This document shows, piece by piece, positions 46,660 through 59,107 of a stretch of 64,000 nt of DNA. Every line of letters begins with the position of its first letter. Within the stretch, counting starts at the first letter, position 1. The notes under the pieces were generated by a model, which saw nothing but the letters and a program-made list of their open reading frames with translations, was not told where the DNA came from and searched no databases. The position numbers and the translations under genes are program-made. The DNA is taken from positions 1 to 64,000 of the forward strand of contig QNGE01003636.1 of NCBI GenBank assembly GCA_008508345.1. The letters are read 5' to 3'. Source of the stretch: Paragonimus westermani (Eukaryota > Platyhelminthes > Trematoda > Plagiorchiida > Troglotrematidae).

Positions 46660-48585
46660 GGTTCATTCTTGCAGTCATATAGCTGATTATACTAAAATAA
46701 CTCTTATGGAACCAAAACTAGAAGATAGCGGTTTGTGGTCTTTCGATAACGTGTAGCATCAACCGTAACGCCATGCGTACAACTTTTTCACAACGCACAT
46801 AGTTACCAAACCTTCCATTGTTTTTTACCCATATTTTTTAGTGGATGTGTCAGTACAAACGTGAGTAATAAGGGCACGCATGCCACAGTTTCAAGCACCC
46901 ATGACCACCGTGATTTTCGACTCAGGAGCAAAATGATAGCTGACTAGGTGGTAAGCGAATTCCGAGCGTTGCAAGTAGATAAAAGCTGTGGAACCTCAAC
47001 AGAATCAGAAAAGACCGGAAAATTGTCGAATCTTTGGGCAGTGGCGTATTGTGAATCTCTTGGACATTAACACAATGGGAGATACTACCTTTCTGGTTGA
47101 TTTCAACTCCTAGTTACCGGATTGATTTGGGAAAAGTTCACGCCTATCTGGATTCAGGTGAATCCTGCAAACCTTCCTCCTCTTTAACTTACAATTCAGT
47201 AAGTTAGGTGAATCATCTGGATTTTTGCTGCTGGGGCTGGAACGCACGGTAACACTGTGGAAAGTACTTCTTCAGAAATTGCCAGGTTTGCCAGTTCCAA
47301 ATGGAGTATCAGGAACGTATTGTGGTTGGTTAAAATCTGGCTCCTGTTCCGGCACGCTCGCATGATGCGCCATCGGCTGTTCCACATGCGTTGTGTGTGC
47401 GACTATCGACCATTCGATAGCTATTCGAATAAGCCATCTTACCGACTGTGTGAAGTAATCACACACACGTCTCCTGCCCGCATAGCGCAATCTGTCGTAT
47501 GTCGACCGCTTCTTACTCGCTTATCGTGTCGTTGTCGCTGTCGCTGTTGTTGTTGTTATTACGGTAAACCGCCTTATTAGTCTATTATCATTCTGTAAAT
47601 CGGCAGGCATGGCTTGTTCTCATCAGTGTTAATTTGGGAGTAGGCGTCAGGTGGGTCCAACTTATAAAAACGCTTTACACCCTTGAGAATTGTGAATAAA
47701 TCTTATGATAACGGCAGTGGATACTAATGTGTTTCTAGGACAGTGGAGTGGTCAGCACAAATTGATTTTGAACCGTTTGATTTTTTGACGACTGTTGCTG
47801 GAGCTGCATACCATAAGTGTATTATGGGTATTATGATTCACAAGACTTAACTTATTTGAGTCCCGCTCACTGACTAGTGCAGATGCATGCGCTACCGGAC
47901 ATTTTTAGGAGGGAACATAGGTCTGAGCCTAGGGTGAAGTTTCAGTTTACCTTGAGTTTAAGTGCAGCGACTAAACCTTGTGTCAAACACTTTTGCATGA
48001 TGCTTCCGTAACTTGTCAGTAAACTCCTTTTGTTAATCAGGCTATATGCCTGGGCTTGAGAAGCATGCAGATGGTTGCGGATACTGCTGCAAGGCAAGCT
48101 GTTTAATCCTAAGTCCTCTCCCTTCATACGCTAAGCTGCCGGGACTGTTAAATAGGGTATCCGCTTAACTGTTTTTCCCGTGGAAAACACAAGCTTTTTT
48201 CCCAAAGTCTGTTTGAACAACCCACTCAAAACGCTGCAAGTCACCTGTCCTGGGCTTGCGTATGAGTCTTTCTATTGAACATAAACAGTTATTAGAAAAT
48301 AGGTTAAAATTCAGTGCAGCCCCTAAATGCAGACTCGACTGGTAATAGTTGGCCAATAATTTGGTAAACAGGCAACGAGTTTTGACGTTCAATTTAAAAG
48401 TGAGCAGTAAGATGTAACTACTAATCGGTTTCCCGATAATCGGACGAACAATTTATATAATTTTCATTGGTTTGAGGTCGAGGATTGCCTCAGTGGTCTG
48501 TAGTGACAATATTTCGGAGGAAGTTTAAACCCTTTCAGTTTATTTTAATGGTCTACAGCCAGAGCAACAATAAACGGACTCTCCA
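46660..48585. other. Part of MEIOB intron 2, nothing assigned
   Basis: Two segments near 47955 and 48310 share a weak block around agtgcagc..ctaaa, which may be old repeat DNA. No gene is called. Confidence 0.35.
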
Positions 48586-48591
48586 CGGATC

Positions 48592-48828
48592 ATGTTCGTT
48601 AGGGTAATCCATGTGAAAAATTTTCACATTGAGTCTGAACCATGTCACGAAGATGATATTAGCTACAGAGTAGACTACGCATTCCACTATGCTGTCTATC
48701 CCTCTATCCCTGCTTTAGTAACACTGAAAGTGGGTGGAGTTTTGATGGAAACATTGAAAATGGCCACATCAGCCCAAGTTGCTTTCGTAGGCTTGTCTTC
48801 AAATCGTCAGAAGACAGCCCGTTATTGA
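48592..48828 (+). CDS. Coding-like island, possibly clamp-like
   Basis: A plus frame of 78 codons, including YAVYPSIPALVTLKVGGVL and METLKMATSAQVAFVGLSS. The strand-then-helix pattern L-V-x-L-x-V...L-L-x-x-L-K-x-A resembles the middle of PCNA/HUS1-type clamps (EIYLELTSENLSRALKTA in HUS1). The possible acceptor at cattgag (48634) does not match the phase of the HUS1-like exon at 42.7 kb. It may be an unrelated chance frame or part of a broken gene. Confidence 0.22.
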   Translation: MFVRVIHVKNFHIESEPCHEDDISYRVDYAFHYAVYPSIPALVTLKVGGVLMETLKMATSAQVAFVGLSSNRQKTARY

Positions 48829-49306
48829 ATGTGTCGCTTTTTCCACTGACTACATGAATAACGCACTCGGTTGTCACGTACACTTGGTTAAGAAGTTGCT
48901 AGGTTCACACACCACTGGTGAAGGACAGACAAACAAGCGATCACGTGCGCCGTGACGGCATAATTATTACGGAGACTGACGAGAGAGCGACACTGAAAAT
49001 TAAGGCACGTGGGCGACGAACCAATGAAGGATAGACCACCAATAAGCCAACACGAAAACATGAATATTCCACTAATTAGAAATCATTTGACCTTGGAAAG
49101 GAACTCTACTCTAACATAAAGATATTTAGAATTAAATGTAACTATTAATGTAGTCCACCTCTTTTTTTGTTTGATTTGCCTATGTGGCACTGTGTCAGCC
49201 CCTTTAGTAAAGGCAAAGAAAATGGTACAGTTTCCATAACTCAAGTTAGCACTCTTAAACGCGCATATTCCAATGTGCTGTTAACTGGGTCCTAATTATC
49301 CTACAG

Positions 49307-49693
49307 TCTGCACTTACCGTGCCACCTAAACAACATATGCCTTTGAACCAAATCGTTCAAATGGTTCATGCTCGCAACGAGACACACAATGTCTTCCAGC
49401 GGCATGGAGGACAAGCAAACTCAGAATCACGGTCCATCAGTGCTCAGTTCACGTTTTTCGCCGCGGTGGCAGACGTTGGACAGCCTAAAGCGGTGATTCT
49501 GCACCGAAAGCGCATTCAAACTTCCGAAGTTGAACTGCGGCAAGGTGAGAATCATCAGTCGTGGGTGGATAACTTCGCGGAAGTGGCACAGCGATGCGAA
49601 CTGCTCCTATTCGACGAGACCTGTGCACGTTTTCCAATAACACTGTGGAATGACGAGTGGATACACACAGCATTTACCACGTTTATTCCTTAT
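49307..49693 (+). CDS. MEIOB: MEIOB homologue, exon 3 (central OB domain)
   Basis: A 387-nt phase 0 exon of 129 residues, with acceptor tatcctacag and donor GTGAGT at 49694. Residues FTFFAAVADVGQPKAVILHR and CELLLFDETCARFPITLWND align with vertebrate MEIOB ...INVLAAVKSVGEPKYF and [20 protein letters not shown], then WIHTAFTTFIP with SWMPRETVIF. This is the second OB fold, which in mammals supplies single-strand DNA contacts. An insertion of about 20 residues before FTFFAAV sets it apart from the vertebrate protein. Confidence 0.87.
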
Positions 49694-49770
49694 GTGAGTC
49701 TCTGATTAATATAACTTTCACATGTATTTAATATTTACACTATCAGCGAGTTCACCTCAATCTTATTTAA

Positions 49771-50050
49771 TGTTGTGAGCCGAGAAAGCGGATGACATAA
49801 AGACCGCTTGTTCAAAAAATCAACACATACGGTGCACTCTTCAAAACCACAGTGAAAAAAAACACTCAATTGCACATAAATTTGATTCAAGAACGTCACA
49901 GTTGTTAATGCCAGTCGTGTATGGAAAACACTATTTCATGCTAGGCCGCACTCCTACGTTTCTTCTATTTCCCCCCCCCGTTACTTCAGTATCCGAATAC
50001 ATGCTCCTGCCCGTGAGTGATAAAGTGCGATCGTTCAACCTCACTACACA
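49771..50050 (+). repeat. LTR-like repeat, left copy, in MEIOB intron 3
   Basis: Begins TGTTGTGAGCCGAGAAAGCG and ends ACTACACA. The start and end blocks recur at 50628-50940 in the same direction (TGTTGTGAACCGAGAAGGCG ... CCTCACTACA), and the middle is more diverged. The TG...CA ends suggest LTRs of a small element. Orientation is arbitrary. Confidence 0.5.
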
Positions 50051-50581
50051 CATCTTCAAGCAAAGATTGTTCCCACAGCAGCAAAAGTCGTTCTAGCTCT
50101 CTTCGGTTTCTCGACGATCTATGTGTCATCCTCGGTAACGTTGATACACCAGGTGTGCATTCTCTTCCGACTGGGGTGTCACACCATCTGTAAAGCCGAC
50201 TTCCGAGAAGTCGATGCTGATGCTTCCCATTCTTAATCAAATACACTAGGCCGCCCTGCGCTAAGAAATCAAATTGTTATCCGCTTGACTTTTATTGGCT
50301 GCTTTTACTGACCTAAACTACTTCATATCATACATTGGCTACCAGAATTCAAAGGTAATACACACTGCTGTACTATCAATATGTGACGGCCCAGTTGTGT
50401 GCGTTGAAGAGTGGAGTTAATATCTCAACTACAGAAGTGTTACATTCTTAATTCACTTGCATTAGCTTATGGTTTAATTACCAACTATGAAACCATTTCT
50501 CCAGGCCGAAAAACAAATAGGCTTATAAGGGGGTATCATACCGAACAAAATTTGCAGTAGGATCACTGCTACATACAAATT

Positions 50582-50610
50582 TAACTGACGAGGTAAAAGT
50601 TCGTCAGTTA
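50582..50610. other. 10-bp perfect hairpin
   Basis: TAACTGACGA and TCGTCAGTTA are perfect inverted repeats around a 9-base loop. It lies just inside the right LTR-like repeat, in intron 3. Function is unknown. Confidence 0.5.
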
Positions 50611-50627
50611 TCTGGAAGAAGTGGTAG

Positions 50628-50940
50628 TGTTGTGAACCGAGAAGGCGGATGGCACAAAGGTTGATTATTCAGGGAAACTAGTACACGAGGTATGCGTTTC
50701 AACCGGACTACGAACAACAACACTCATTTGCGCACAACACTGCTCTGAGGATGGTCCGGTCGCTTTGGACACCAAGTCTCGGTTCATGTAGCAAAAGTCA
50801 TTCCACGTGATGGGGCCGTCCAGTGATTCTTCCCGTATCTCTCTCGTATTTGTCCCGCGGCCATTTCGATTCATGCTGTCGCCTGTCTACTGAATAGTGG
50901 TGATGTACGTAGTATAGTGCGACCGTCCGTCCTCACTACA
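50628..50940 (+). repeat. LTR-like repeat, right copy
   Basis: Partner of 49771-50050, with 577 bp between them that contain no coding frame. The pair occupies most of the 1.5-kb intron 3. It could be a terminal-repeat retrotransposon in miniature or two solo LTRs. No target duplication is evident. Confidence 0.5.
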
Positions 50941-51207
50941 GTAGTACTTGTCCAAAATGTCGTCGACCCTGTTAATCTCTTTTCTGATTGATTAACCCGA
51001 GAACTTGTACCACGTTTGATTAGAGCGTGGTACATATTTTCACTCCGCTTTCAAATTGTTTTTCGAAGAGAGTACTTGGAACTGCCACGTACAACTTTCA
51101 ACCGATCCATATGGTAGTCGTGGCATATTTATACTGTTGGTTCTACTACTTACTGGTAGTCTACTCCAAGTATAGATAATAACATTCATAATGCCGTTCA
51201 CCCATAG

Positions 51208-51462
51208 GTAACGGTTCTATCAATCATCGATTGCCCTGTCCGATACGATAACTACCGTCGGGGTGTGGTGGCTGTGCCAAACTCAAAAACTCTCATTATA
51301 ATAGCGCCGGAATGTGCGGAAGCTAACAGACTCAGTCAGTATGCCAAACACCGGGCCAAAAGTCCCAAGAATGCTTCAAGTTTTGATCCGAACGAAGACA
51401 GTGAGAGGGATATGCGTTTCACCCAACCAATGCCCAGCCTGATGAAGCACGCTCCACCGGAG
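51208..51462 (+). CDS. MEIOB: MEIOB homologue, exon 4
   Basis: A 255-nt phase 0 exon of 85 residues. VTVLSIIDCPVRYDNYRRGV and VAVPNSKTLIIIAPECAEAN correspond to vertebrate VIFASDVRINFDKFRNCMTA and TVISKTIITTNPDIPEA, the end of the central OB fold. The rest (FDPNEDSERDMRFTQ...) is a less conserved acidic linker. Acceptor cacccatag precedes 51208. The donor after CCACCGGAG is GTAATT, weaker than the others. Next comes a 12.2-kb intron. Confidence 0.82.
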
Positions 51463-51599
51463 GTAATTTTGCGTACAATAAGCCCTCTTTGTCCATTCCT
51501 TTCTGGTTGGTACTTAGGAGGTATTTTTACCTCGGTAGACCGAGACTACTTAAACATACGGGAGTTATCGGTCATCTGAACGTTGCAACAAATCAAAAC

Positions 51600-52745
51600 G
51601 ATATGTCACCATGAGGATTGATTTGATGATGGCTGATTATCTGCAACTCACCTTTTTTCGTAAGTGTTATTGCTTATTATTTCATGTAACCACTGTGTCC
51701 ACAAGCCAAATTTCCAATAATTAAATGTGATCAAACTTGTCACGATTATTTTTCAATGTATCTTCCGATTTTGTTGTTCTGGTTGTTTAAGTTAGTTACG
51801 TCAGTGTTATTATGCGTTTATCACAAGCTGATCACCACTACATCAAATCACAGGCTTCTCATCCACTCAGACATACAGCAGGCTTATATCTAAAAGCAAA
51901 TGTTAATAAGCACCAAAATTCATTTGGGTGATAAGTTTTTGAACAAATTGGTTGGATAGTGGGCCTGATTAGGAAGGTTGCCTCAACTGTATACGCTAAT
52001 TTTTATACTAGTTGAACTTTCCGACCGCTAATAAGCAGTCAAAATATACTTGTTTGAAGGCACGTGTTCCGCTCACGCGATGAAGCTGCGGCAATATCAG
52101 AGGTAAGCAGTTGTACACCGAACAGAGACGCCTGTTCCCCTACTCATTTATGAACAATAGCCATCTCCACCTATTATCACGTGGCCGAGTCCAGCCACAA
52201 GGTTTCCGGGAATTCCAGTTTAAAGCAGATCAGTCGGTTTTGATAAATTCGATATGAAAAATGTAACTTTGAACTATCAATTTACAAATGTGCTACTCCA
52301 AACAGTTATTGAGTAGTTAGTTGATCCTCTCTAATTATGCAGTTCCTTATATTTCTCTGGGATACCGCGACTTCCTGACCTATTTTCTGTACGGGGATCT
52401 TTGGCTATAATTCAAAGAGAATACGCATGAACAAATCAATGGTCTGGCCACAGGGGCCATCCGGATCCCATGCCGGCGGAAGTGTTTCTAGTAATGACAG
52501 AAAAGCAGCAGTCACCAGATGCATGACCCAAATTTGTCAGAGATTAAAACAGCAAAACAAGTGATGGAAAACAATGGCGAGAAATCTGTTTGATATGGGC
52601 GATGGATATTCATCTCATGCACGTACGTGCAAACGAAGAAAGTGTGGACAATGGGAGGCACTCTAAATATATGCCTGCGTCGCACGTGCTAAGCGGTACA
52701 GACCACCGTTGGCATCTTTTGTAAAACGATGTATGGGTACTGCAG
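51600..52745. other. MEIOB intron 4, first part, nothing recognised
   Basis: No exon, repeat or transposon signature identified in about 1.1 kb. Confidence 0.4.
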
Positions 52746-52982
52746 ACTATGTGCTTGTCCCGACTGAATAAGCTGTGCTTCTGTTGTTTACTTAAATGGA
52801 TGTCCAACCACGCGATTTTTGCCGAATACTCCTCATCCATTGCCCACTCTAACACAACTCCACCTAATTGGCTGACCAGGCTTCAGAAATGTATTCATAC
52901 TGATGGGCAACAAAAGACGAGTAAATCCACGGTTTGTACAGTAAAATCTGGGAATATACTGAAAGCAGTCTTAATGAAAGAA
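52746..52982 (+). CDS. Coding-like exon candidate with strong donor
   Basis: An open plus frame ends at KSTVCTVKSGNILKAVLMKE, immediately before a consensus GTAAGT donor at 52983 (phase 0). Upstream ctgcag at 52745 is a possible acceptor in phase. The end recalls the strand and helix near the carboxy end of HUS1 (VHIDIRKLLQFL), but the match is slight. It was first considered for MEIOB, but the exon at 63648 fits that role far better. It may be a nested gene or chance. Confidence 0.22.
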
Positions 52983-54195
52983 GTAAGTTGGCAGTGACAC
53001 ATAGCAGAGCCTGCTAAAAGCCTTAAAAAGTTCGCAATACAAGGAAGCTGCGATTCGCTGCTGCTATCTAGTCGACTGTGAGGTGTAATTTAGTCCACCC
53101 CACACGGCCAGTTTATTGAGTAACAAGAAATTATCATAGGCGATTTTACTCCTAACATGGCCCGGTCAGAATAATGACCCATCCTGTGAATATTATCTTG
53201 TGAAGACCTGTAAACAGCCTCTTAATATTGGCTGTTCACCTTAGATTGCTCGATCGCCGAGATTCTAGTCCCACACAGCGTTCGATGATCGCTCTGATCT
53301 AGTGCCTCTGTGAAGTAGAAAGGAGTAGTCTTTTCCCCATCTTCACTTAGTGCCTTGGTGAGCGTGGTGAAAACTAGACAAGAATACGACGCGGAGGTTG
53401 ACGACATCGTGTAAAGAGGAGTTGGTGAAAAATGCGACAGTTGATCAGGTTAGACAGATGATTGCTCCAACACAATGAAATATCTCAGCATGCCGATAAG
53501 CTGTGGTCAACTGCCACAGCAGAGGAGCCAAAGACAACATGGAAAATCAAATGAGTCATCACTTGGCGAAATCGGACCAACGGGCAAACATGACAAGCAA
53601 GAATTCACAAGTGACGTCAGTCAGACGAATACAGCCTAGCAGAAGTGCGTGTGAGGTATGGATGAGAAACTTTTTGCGTTGTGAACTGGAATTCGGGTTC
53701 ATAAACGCAAGTGCACAAGTGTCTTGCAAACACACTAATTGGAAAGCAAAGATTTTGTTCTGCTGAACGAGTTTTCGCTAAAATAAGCTCCGCCGAGGAG
53801 GTATACACTATTTTTCATTCTACCACAGCAGTGGCATTCATCTCAGAGCACAAACAGCCACTCTGTCAAGCCTCGATGTTGAAGGGTGTTCAGTGTGTTT
53901 GTCTGTAGACAAATGAAAAGGAAGGCAACTATTGGGTTTATGTGAATGATGAATAGCAACGGAGTTATGGATGATCAGCAGTGAGGATGGCAGTGAGGAC
54001 CAAGTACGAGTGTGCGAAAGTTCAGTTGCTTGAGATACAGGGTTGTAATTGCTTCATGATATCCAGAGGAATCAACAGATATTAACTGCTTATATCCAAT
54101 TTTTATCCAAAAGTGCACCGTGCACTTGAAGTAAATGCACCGAAATTATATATCCTTGTAACCTGATGATGTGAACGGACGCGTACTGTATTCAT

Positions 54196-54459
54196 CTTGC
54201 GTCGTAACCTAATTGACTGAAGCGCGTGTGATAAACAGTTGGTTGGTGCGTCCAATTCCACTAGATAAGCGAGTTGCCTGTTTGCCTCTACGGAATGCTG
54301 ACAACAGCTGATCGCGAGTTTGTACAACACAGTCGGTCAGATTGCACTGGTGGGAGTGCTGGGTAAACTGGAAGTTGTTAGTAGTCCGTCCACTCATTGT
54401 AACACTTGAATGTATGGATGTTGGACGTCATGAGTCAGTTGTTAGCTCTGTTCTCCCCA
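54196..54459 (+). repeat. Left arm of a 264-bp inverted repeat
   Basis: Reverse complement of 56151-56414 with very few differences. Diverged similarity extends outward to about 54110. The arms lie in MEIOB intron 4. Confidence 0.85.
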
Positions 54460-56150
54460 ACTGACGAATCCTAACAGTCCTGAGCATGAGCAGTGCACCA
54501 GTTCAATTAGTCTGTTTTTTCTGGGCTAAGAAGCTGGCCATCAAGCTTTGGTTTGCTTTACATATTAGACAGGCTTAATCTGATGATGCTAGCACTAATT
54601 TCCTCGTCCATTTTCATTTTTCCGTCTGTCGTTGACATGCAAGTGAGTGCGCAGCTACCGTAGCCCCAGAAAGTGTTGGTAGTGATCTCTGCGAGCAAAT
54701 TTTCCCAGTGACCGCCAGCCGATCGATGGACAGCCGTATCGATCTTGTTGAATCCCATCAGCACTTTGTGAAACCAAGCGTTGAGTTGCAATTCAGACAC
54801 CTGTCTATTAGGCAAAGAGATCGTGGCCACTAGAGTTGCGGAAAAGTAAGTTGTGGTCCATCTGAAGACGGAGCACAACACCTGGGGAAAGTGGCCTACA
54901 CTCAGTAGCATGCACATTCGAGTAGACGAGAGAGGCAGTGTCGCAACTGCACAATCACAGTCCCATACTGGAGAACCCAGGGACAGTTTAGGTTGTGCAT
55001 GTGTGCCGAAAACCAACCTCGTTTTTGACACGTGATCGCCATCCGTAATTGGCAGTTTCACGCTTTGTTTGTTGTGCTAGAGACTGCTTACTGTCCACAA
55101 CTTCTCAGCTGTCGTTAACCGAGGTAGGCGCTTTCTGCGTAAAGGTCGTATGGTCGTTTTTCTTACTCCTGGTGTACCGTTAGCTTGATCCTTCTTCTCG
55201 TCTTGATACAATTGTCCTTCACTTCAGCGAGGTTTCTGGCATAAACTGTGTACACCATCGGGTACATCTGATCTAGTGTACACGCTCAAGCAAGGTAGGA
55301 GAAGCATGAATTGGCACACTTTGGACAATTTTCATCACCTACAATCAGCACCAGAAGATGACTCCAACTTCACATTCCACACATATAAACAATGTTCGGT
55401 GAAACTAAGGCATCGATATCACACGGCTTTGTTTACTCTGATTGCCTGAGTGCCAGTGAGTGCTTGTATTCATTTGTAAACTCCGAACGAGTCCGAGCGA
55501 CGACACGGTACATCACATACAAGATGCATGTCAAACCGCTGTGGGCTGATCACTGCGAACCACTCTGATCATTTCTGTCCGGGATTGTACTATACCTCCT
55601 ACTCAAAAGTATCCATAAACAACGTGCTTTCAATAAATATAAGACATAAAGGCACGCCGGAAAATCACCGCTTTTCCAGTGGTTTTCATTTCTATTATGT
55701 TCGTAGACGAGAGAAAAAACAATTGGTTCAAAAGTCTGTTTAGGCATGGATGACAGGTACCTTTTAATTCTAGTTGAAAAATGTGACCCTCTAGGGTTTA
55801 TTTGAGGGTTAATTCGGAGTCAAAAGTGTTAATCTTGAGTGAAATGGAAGGAACTTACACAGGCTCACTGGACTACATTGTTTGTTGTGCAATTTTGCAA
55901 GCAGCATGAGCAAGGGAGCTCGTAAAATGGTGCTGGCCTGTGTGGTTGTTCAACACCAACGTTTCATACTTCGTTTAAGCTAATGCGATTATTCAGATGG
56001 AGTATCCAAGGTGAAGTACTTCCGAAGAACTGACTTCGGGATACTTTGACAGATGGATCACTTATCTGATTTGTCATCCATGATGGATCGGTGAAGACGA
56101 TTTGTCGCGGAACTTACTGGAATGGGCCCACGATCTCGGGATCCGTCGGC
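54460..56150. other. Spacer between inverted arms
   Basis: 1691 bp. The longest frame (minus, 55061-54558, 167 codons) has no motif that I recognise and no transposase signature. If the arms were terminal repeats of a DNA transposon this would be the cargo, but nothing supports an encoded transposase. Confidence 0.4.
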
Positions 56151-56414
56151 TGGGGAGAACAGAGCTAACAACTGACTCATGACGTCCAACATCCATACAT
56201 TCAAGTGTTACAATGAGTGGACGGACTACTAACAACTTCCAGTTTACCCAGCACTCCCACCAGTGCAATCTGACCGACTGTGTTGTACAAACTCGCGATC
56301 AGCTGTTGTCAGCATTCCGTAGAGGCAAACAGGCAACTCGCTTATCTAGTGGAATTGGACGCACCAACCAACTGTTTATCACACGCGCTTCAGTCAGTTA
56401 GGTTACGACGCAAG
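56151..56414 (-). repeat. Right arm of the 264-bp inverted repeat
   Basis: Equal in length to the left arm and nearly identical. The frames seen within both arms mirror each other and have no known family. Confidence 0.85.
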
Positions 56415-56779
56415 GTGGACACAGTACGTGTCTTCTCACCTCATTCGTTAACACGACCGTATATTTTGCGACTTATTCATCGGAAGTATTTTATGCATCC
56501 AACTGCTGCGTTCGTAAAATGATGAACGCAGACCTATGGGCTTGTTGTAAAAAGTCTCGTTTCAGGTCAGTTTGTGTGACGCAGTTGCCTTTGTATCCTC
56601 CTCCTCTCCGTCCCTTTTATTCAGGGCTCGGTTAGGGGAAAAGAGCAAATTTTAAACATTTATGGTCTGATAGTTGAGAGGTCGGCTGGTTGTCAAATGT
56701 CTTGTCAGTAGATTCTCCGCAGGATTAATGCGGGTTTGCATTTTAAACGATTAGCAACTGTTCAACGTCACTGTTAGTT

Positions 56780-56780
<1 letters not shown>

Positions 56781-56865
<85 letters not shown>

Positions 56866-57115
56866 AGACAGCAATACATCAGTGGTTCACACTAATGCTT
56901 AACTGCCACACAACCATGAAGAAAAAGCAAACCCTATATAGAAAGAGAGAAGGAAAAAGACGGGGACGGGAAGGGACCTAACTACTGAAAATGACTACGT
57001 CCCTATTCAAACATTCAGCATCAAGGTGCCTACACCTTGCAAACAACACAACCGAGCTGCAAGTGAGAGTAAGGCGTCATCAGCGAGACAGCTTCCTTAC
57101 GGCTTTCACTGCCAG
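56781..57115 (-). mobile_element. Short retroposon with (CAT)n tail, second copy
   Basis: On the minus strand it runs from ggcagtgaaagccgtaagg (near 57113) to tctatgatgatg, ending in about 28 TCA/ATG units (56781-56865). It is about 88 percent identical to the copy inside Gypsy-2. Conserved inner blocks include gttaggtcccttcccgtcccc and ttcatggttgtgt. Non-coding; SINE or truncated RTE-type LINE tail. Confidence 0.7.
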
Positions 57116-57229
57116 AAAGTAATGCCGGTTTAACTGTGGAAGCATTATATATAACTGCTGACGAAATAGTAAAAAATACACAGAAGGTCTCATAATATGC
57201 CACCGGTCCATTTATACTCATCAATTGCT

Positions 57230-59100
57230 ATCTCAAACTTAACACAATTGAGAAGAATGCGATCATCTCAACATGTTACTGGTGAGTGGTAGAGGATTTC
57301 ATCGTTGTAAGTTGAACACAAAACAAATGATCGAGAATGTCGCATTCTCGAAGATCTTCTATTCAGTCCCATTCAGATAAAAGCACTTAAGTTTCGGTTT
57401 TGTTAGGGTCTGTCACTAATGCGTATTCATGCTGAGACCGAAAATAGGACTTCAGTCACACTTTCTTGAGGAAATCATATTGATCACGGCTCCAGTGACC
57501 TTACATTAGGCGCGACTGAATTGTCACATACAAACGCTTAATCACATTCGTTTGGTAGTAATGCTAGGACTGTCCGATTACCTTCAGAAGAGACGACTGT
57601 CCTGTTGACTCCAGTCGGTGACCCCACGATTAGGACTGCTCTCCAAGTTGAAATCACAGAAATTACTGGACCTGCTGAACGATATTTTCAACTACTGGCA
57701 GGTGGTCGCAGCTGTCGCATTCCTATCGACTTATACGGTTTCCCTATGAAAGCCTGGCTGGTATCCTGATCCATACCGTGACAGAGATACAGACTACAGA
57801 CAAGCGCTAACAACAGCTCTAACCGAATTTGGTAAATATTTTCAAGATCAGTGCTATCGTAACCGATAACTTTTTTAATCATTTATATTAGTTTTACACT
57901 TGCAGCTATGCTTTTAGGCATATCACAAACACAAACACATTATGATGCACTTACTACACAGGATAACAATTGGGGGCAGGGGGATAGGCTCACAGCGTTC
58001 GGTAAAGGAGCAGATGAACCGGTACTTAACGTACAGTGGTACAAACACTGACATGGTGCAAGCACAGAGATCACGAAACTGTTAACATCACTGAACTCCC
58101 TAATCACAGGTTAAGCAAACTAACGCACGAATATGCGATTGCCTGGCTACTTTCAAACCAATCACTAGTATCACTAGTGTTTATTTTCATTTGAGTCACA
58201 GTTTGAATGACAATAGCTCTATAACCATAAGGGAAGTGACTCATGATTTGCTCTCAGTTTTAAACGGAAGCTTACTCGACCTGTTGACGGTCTTCCTAAG
58301 AACAGGCGTGTTATCTGATTTGTCGCATATGTTAGTGGCTTTTTAACAGAACACACTGTGTAGAAACATACTATGAATTAGTGGTAAACAGGGTTTGGTA
58401 GCCACAAAAGAGTCGACTTTATACTTCCAATGCAAAAAGTTATCGAGATATTCGAAGAAGCACAAACCGTTTACAACTCAGTAGTCATTGGCATTCACAA
58501 GCAGTACCTGTGACATCTGCCAACATTTGTGGGTCATGTCCGTCTTCAGTTATTCCTTTTTGTTTTGTTGCATTCATCTAGGGCTTCAGATAAAGTTCGA
58601 AGGAATGTGTCAAATGGCACCATGCCTATTTTCATAGACGACCACTCAACTGGTTCGTCACTAAGAGCTCACCACATCGTAAATGTCGCATTGAGCTACT
58701 CTCGGAAATGATGAGCCTTTTGAGACAACATACAATAAAATTCGAAAAGGTAAAGAGTTTTACTACATGACTGGGAGTCCTTAGATTTTTGGAGAACGAC
58801 GTTGATTTAGCATGTGATAGTGTGATGCACAGAAAGCGGCAACACCAGCAAACTTTTCACCCGTGGTGTCGTTTTGAAAATCTGATCCAAGGCGATTTAA
58901 ACATAAAACATCAACCAGGGTTATCAACTTTGTAATTCAATTTGTGCATCAGGCACAAAACTCATGTGAACACTTCATAGCTCAGGACTGTCCATCTGAA
59001 ACTACTCTGTTTAAATAAATTATGTAGACATCGCTGAGTACAATCCCTCCCACCTCCAACTAAAAGCAGTCTTTCGTTTGACGACAAGGATTTACATTAA
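57230..59100. other. Part of MEIOB intron 4, nothing firmly recognised
   Basis: Short frames only. The next exon of the minus-strand gene at 59-61 kb should lie here or further left, with a phase 1 acceptor, but I could not identify it. Confidence 0.35.
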
Positions 59101-59107
59101 AACTTAC

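Noticed and set aside
52746..52982. MEIOB exon 5
   Set aside because: The donor is good, but the residues do not fit. The exon at 63648-63714 matches the expected IPLTSI...TIRELK segment and the phase.
54558..55061. 167-codon minus frame as a transposase between the inverted arms
   Set aside because: No DDE/D-type spacing, zinc ligands or known motif. It is treated as a chance frame.
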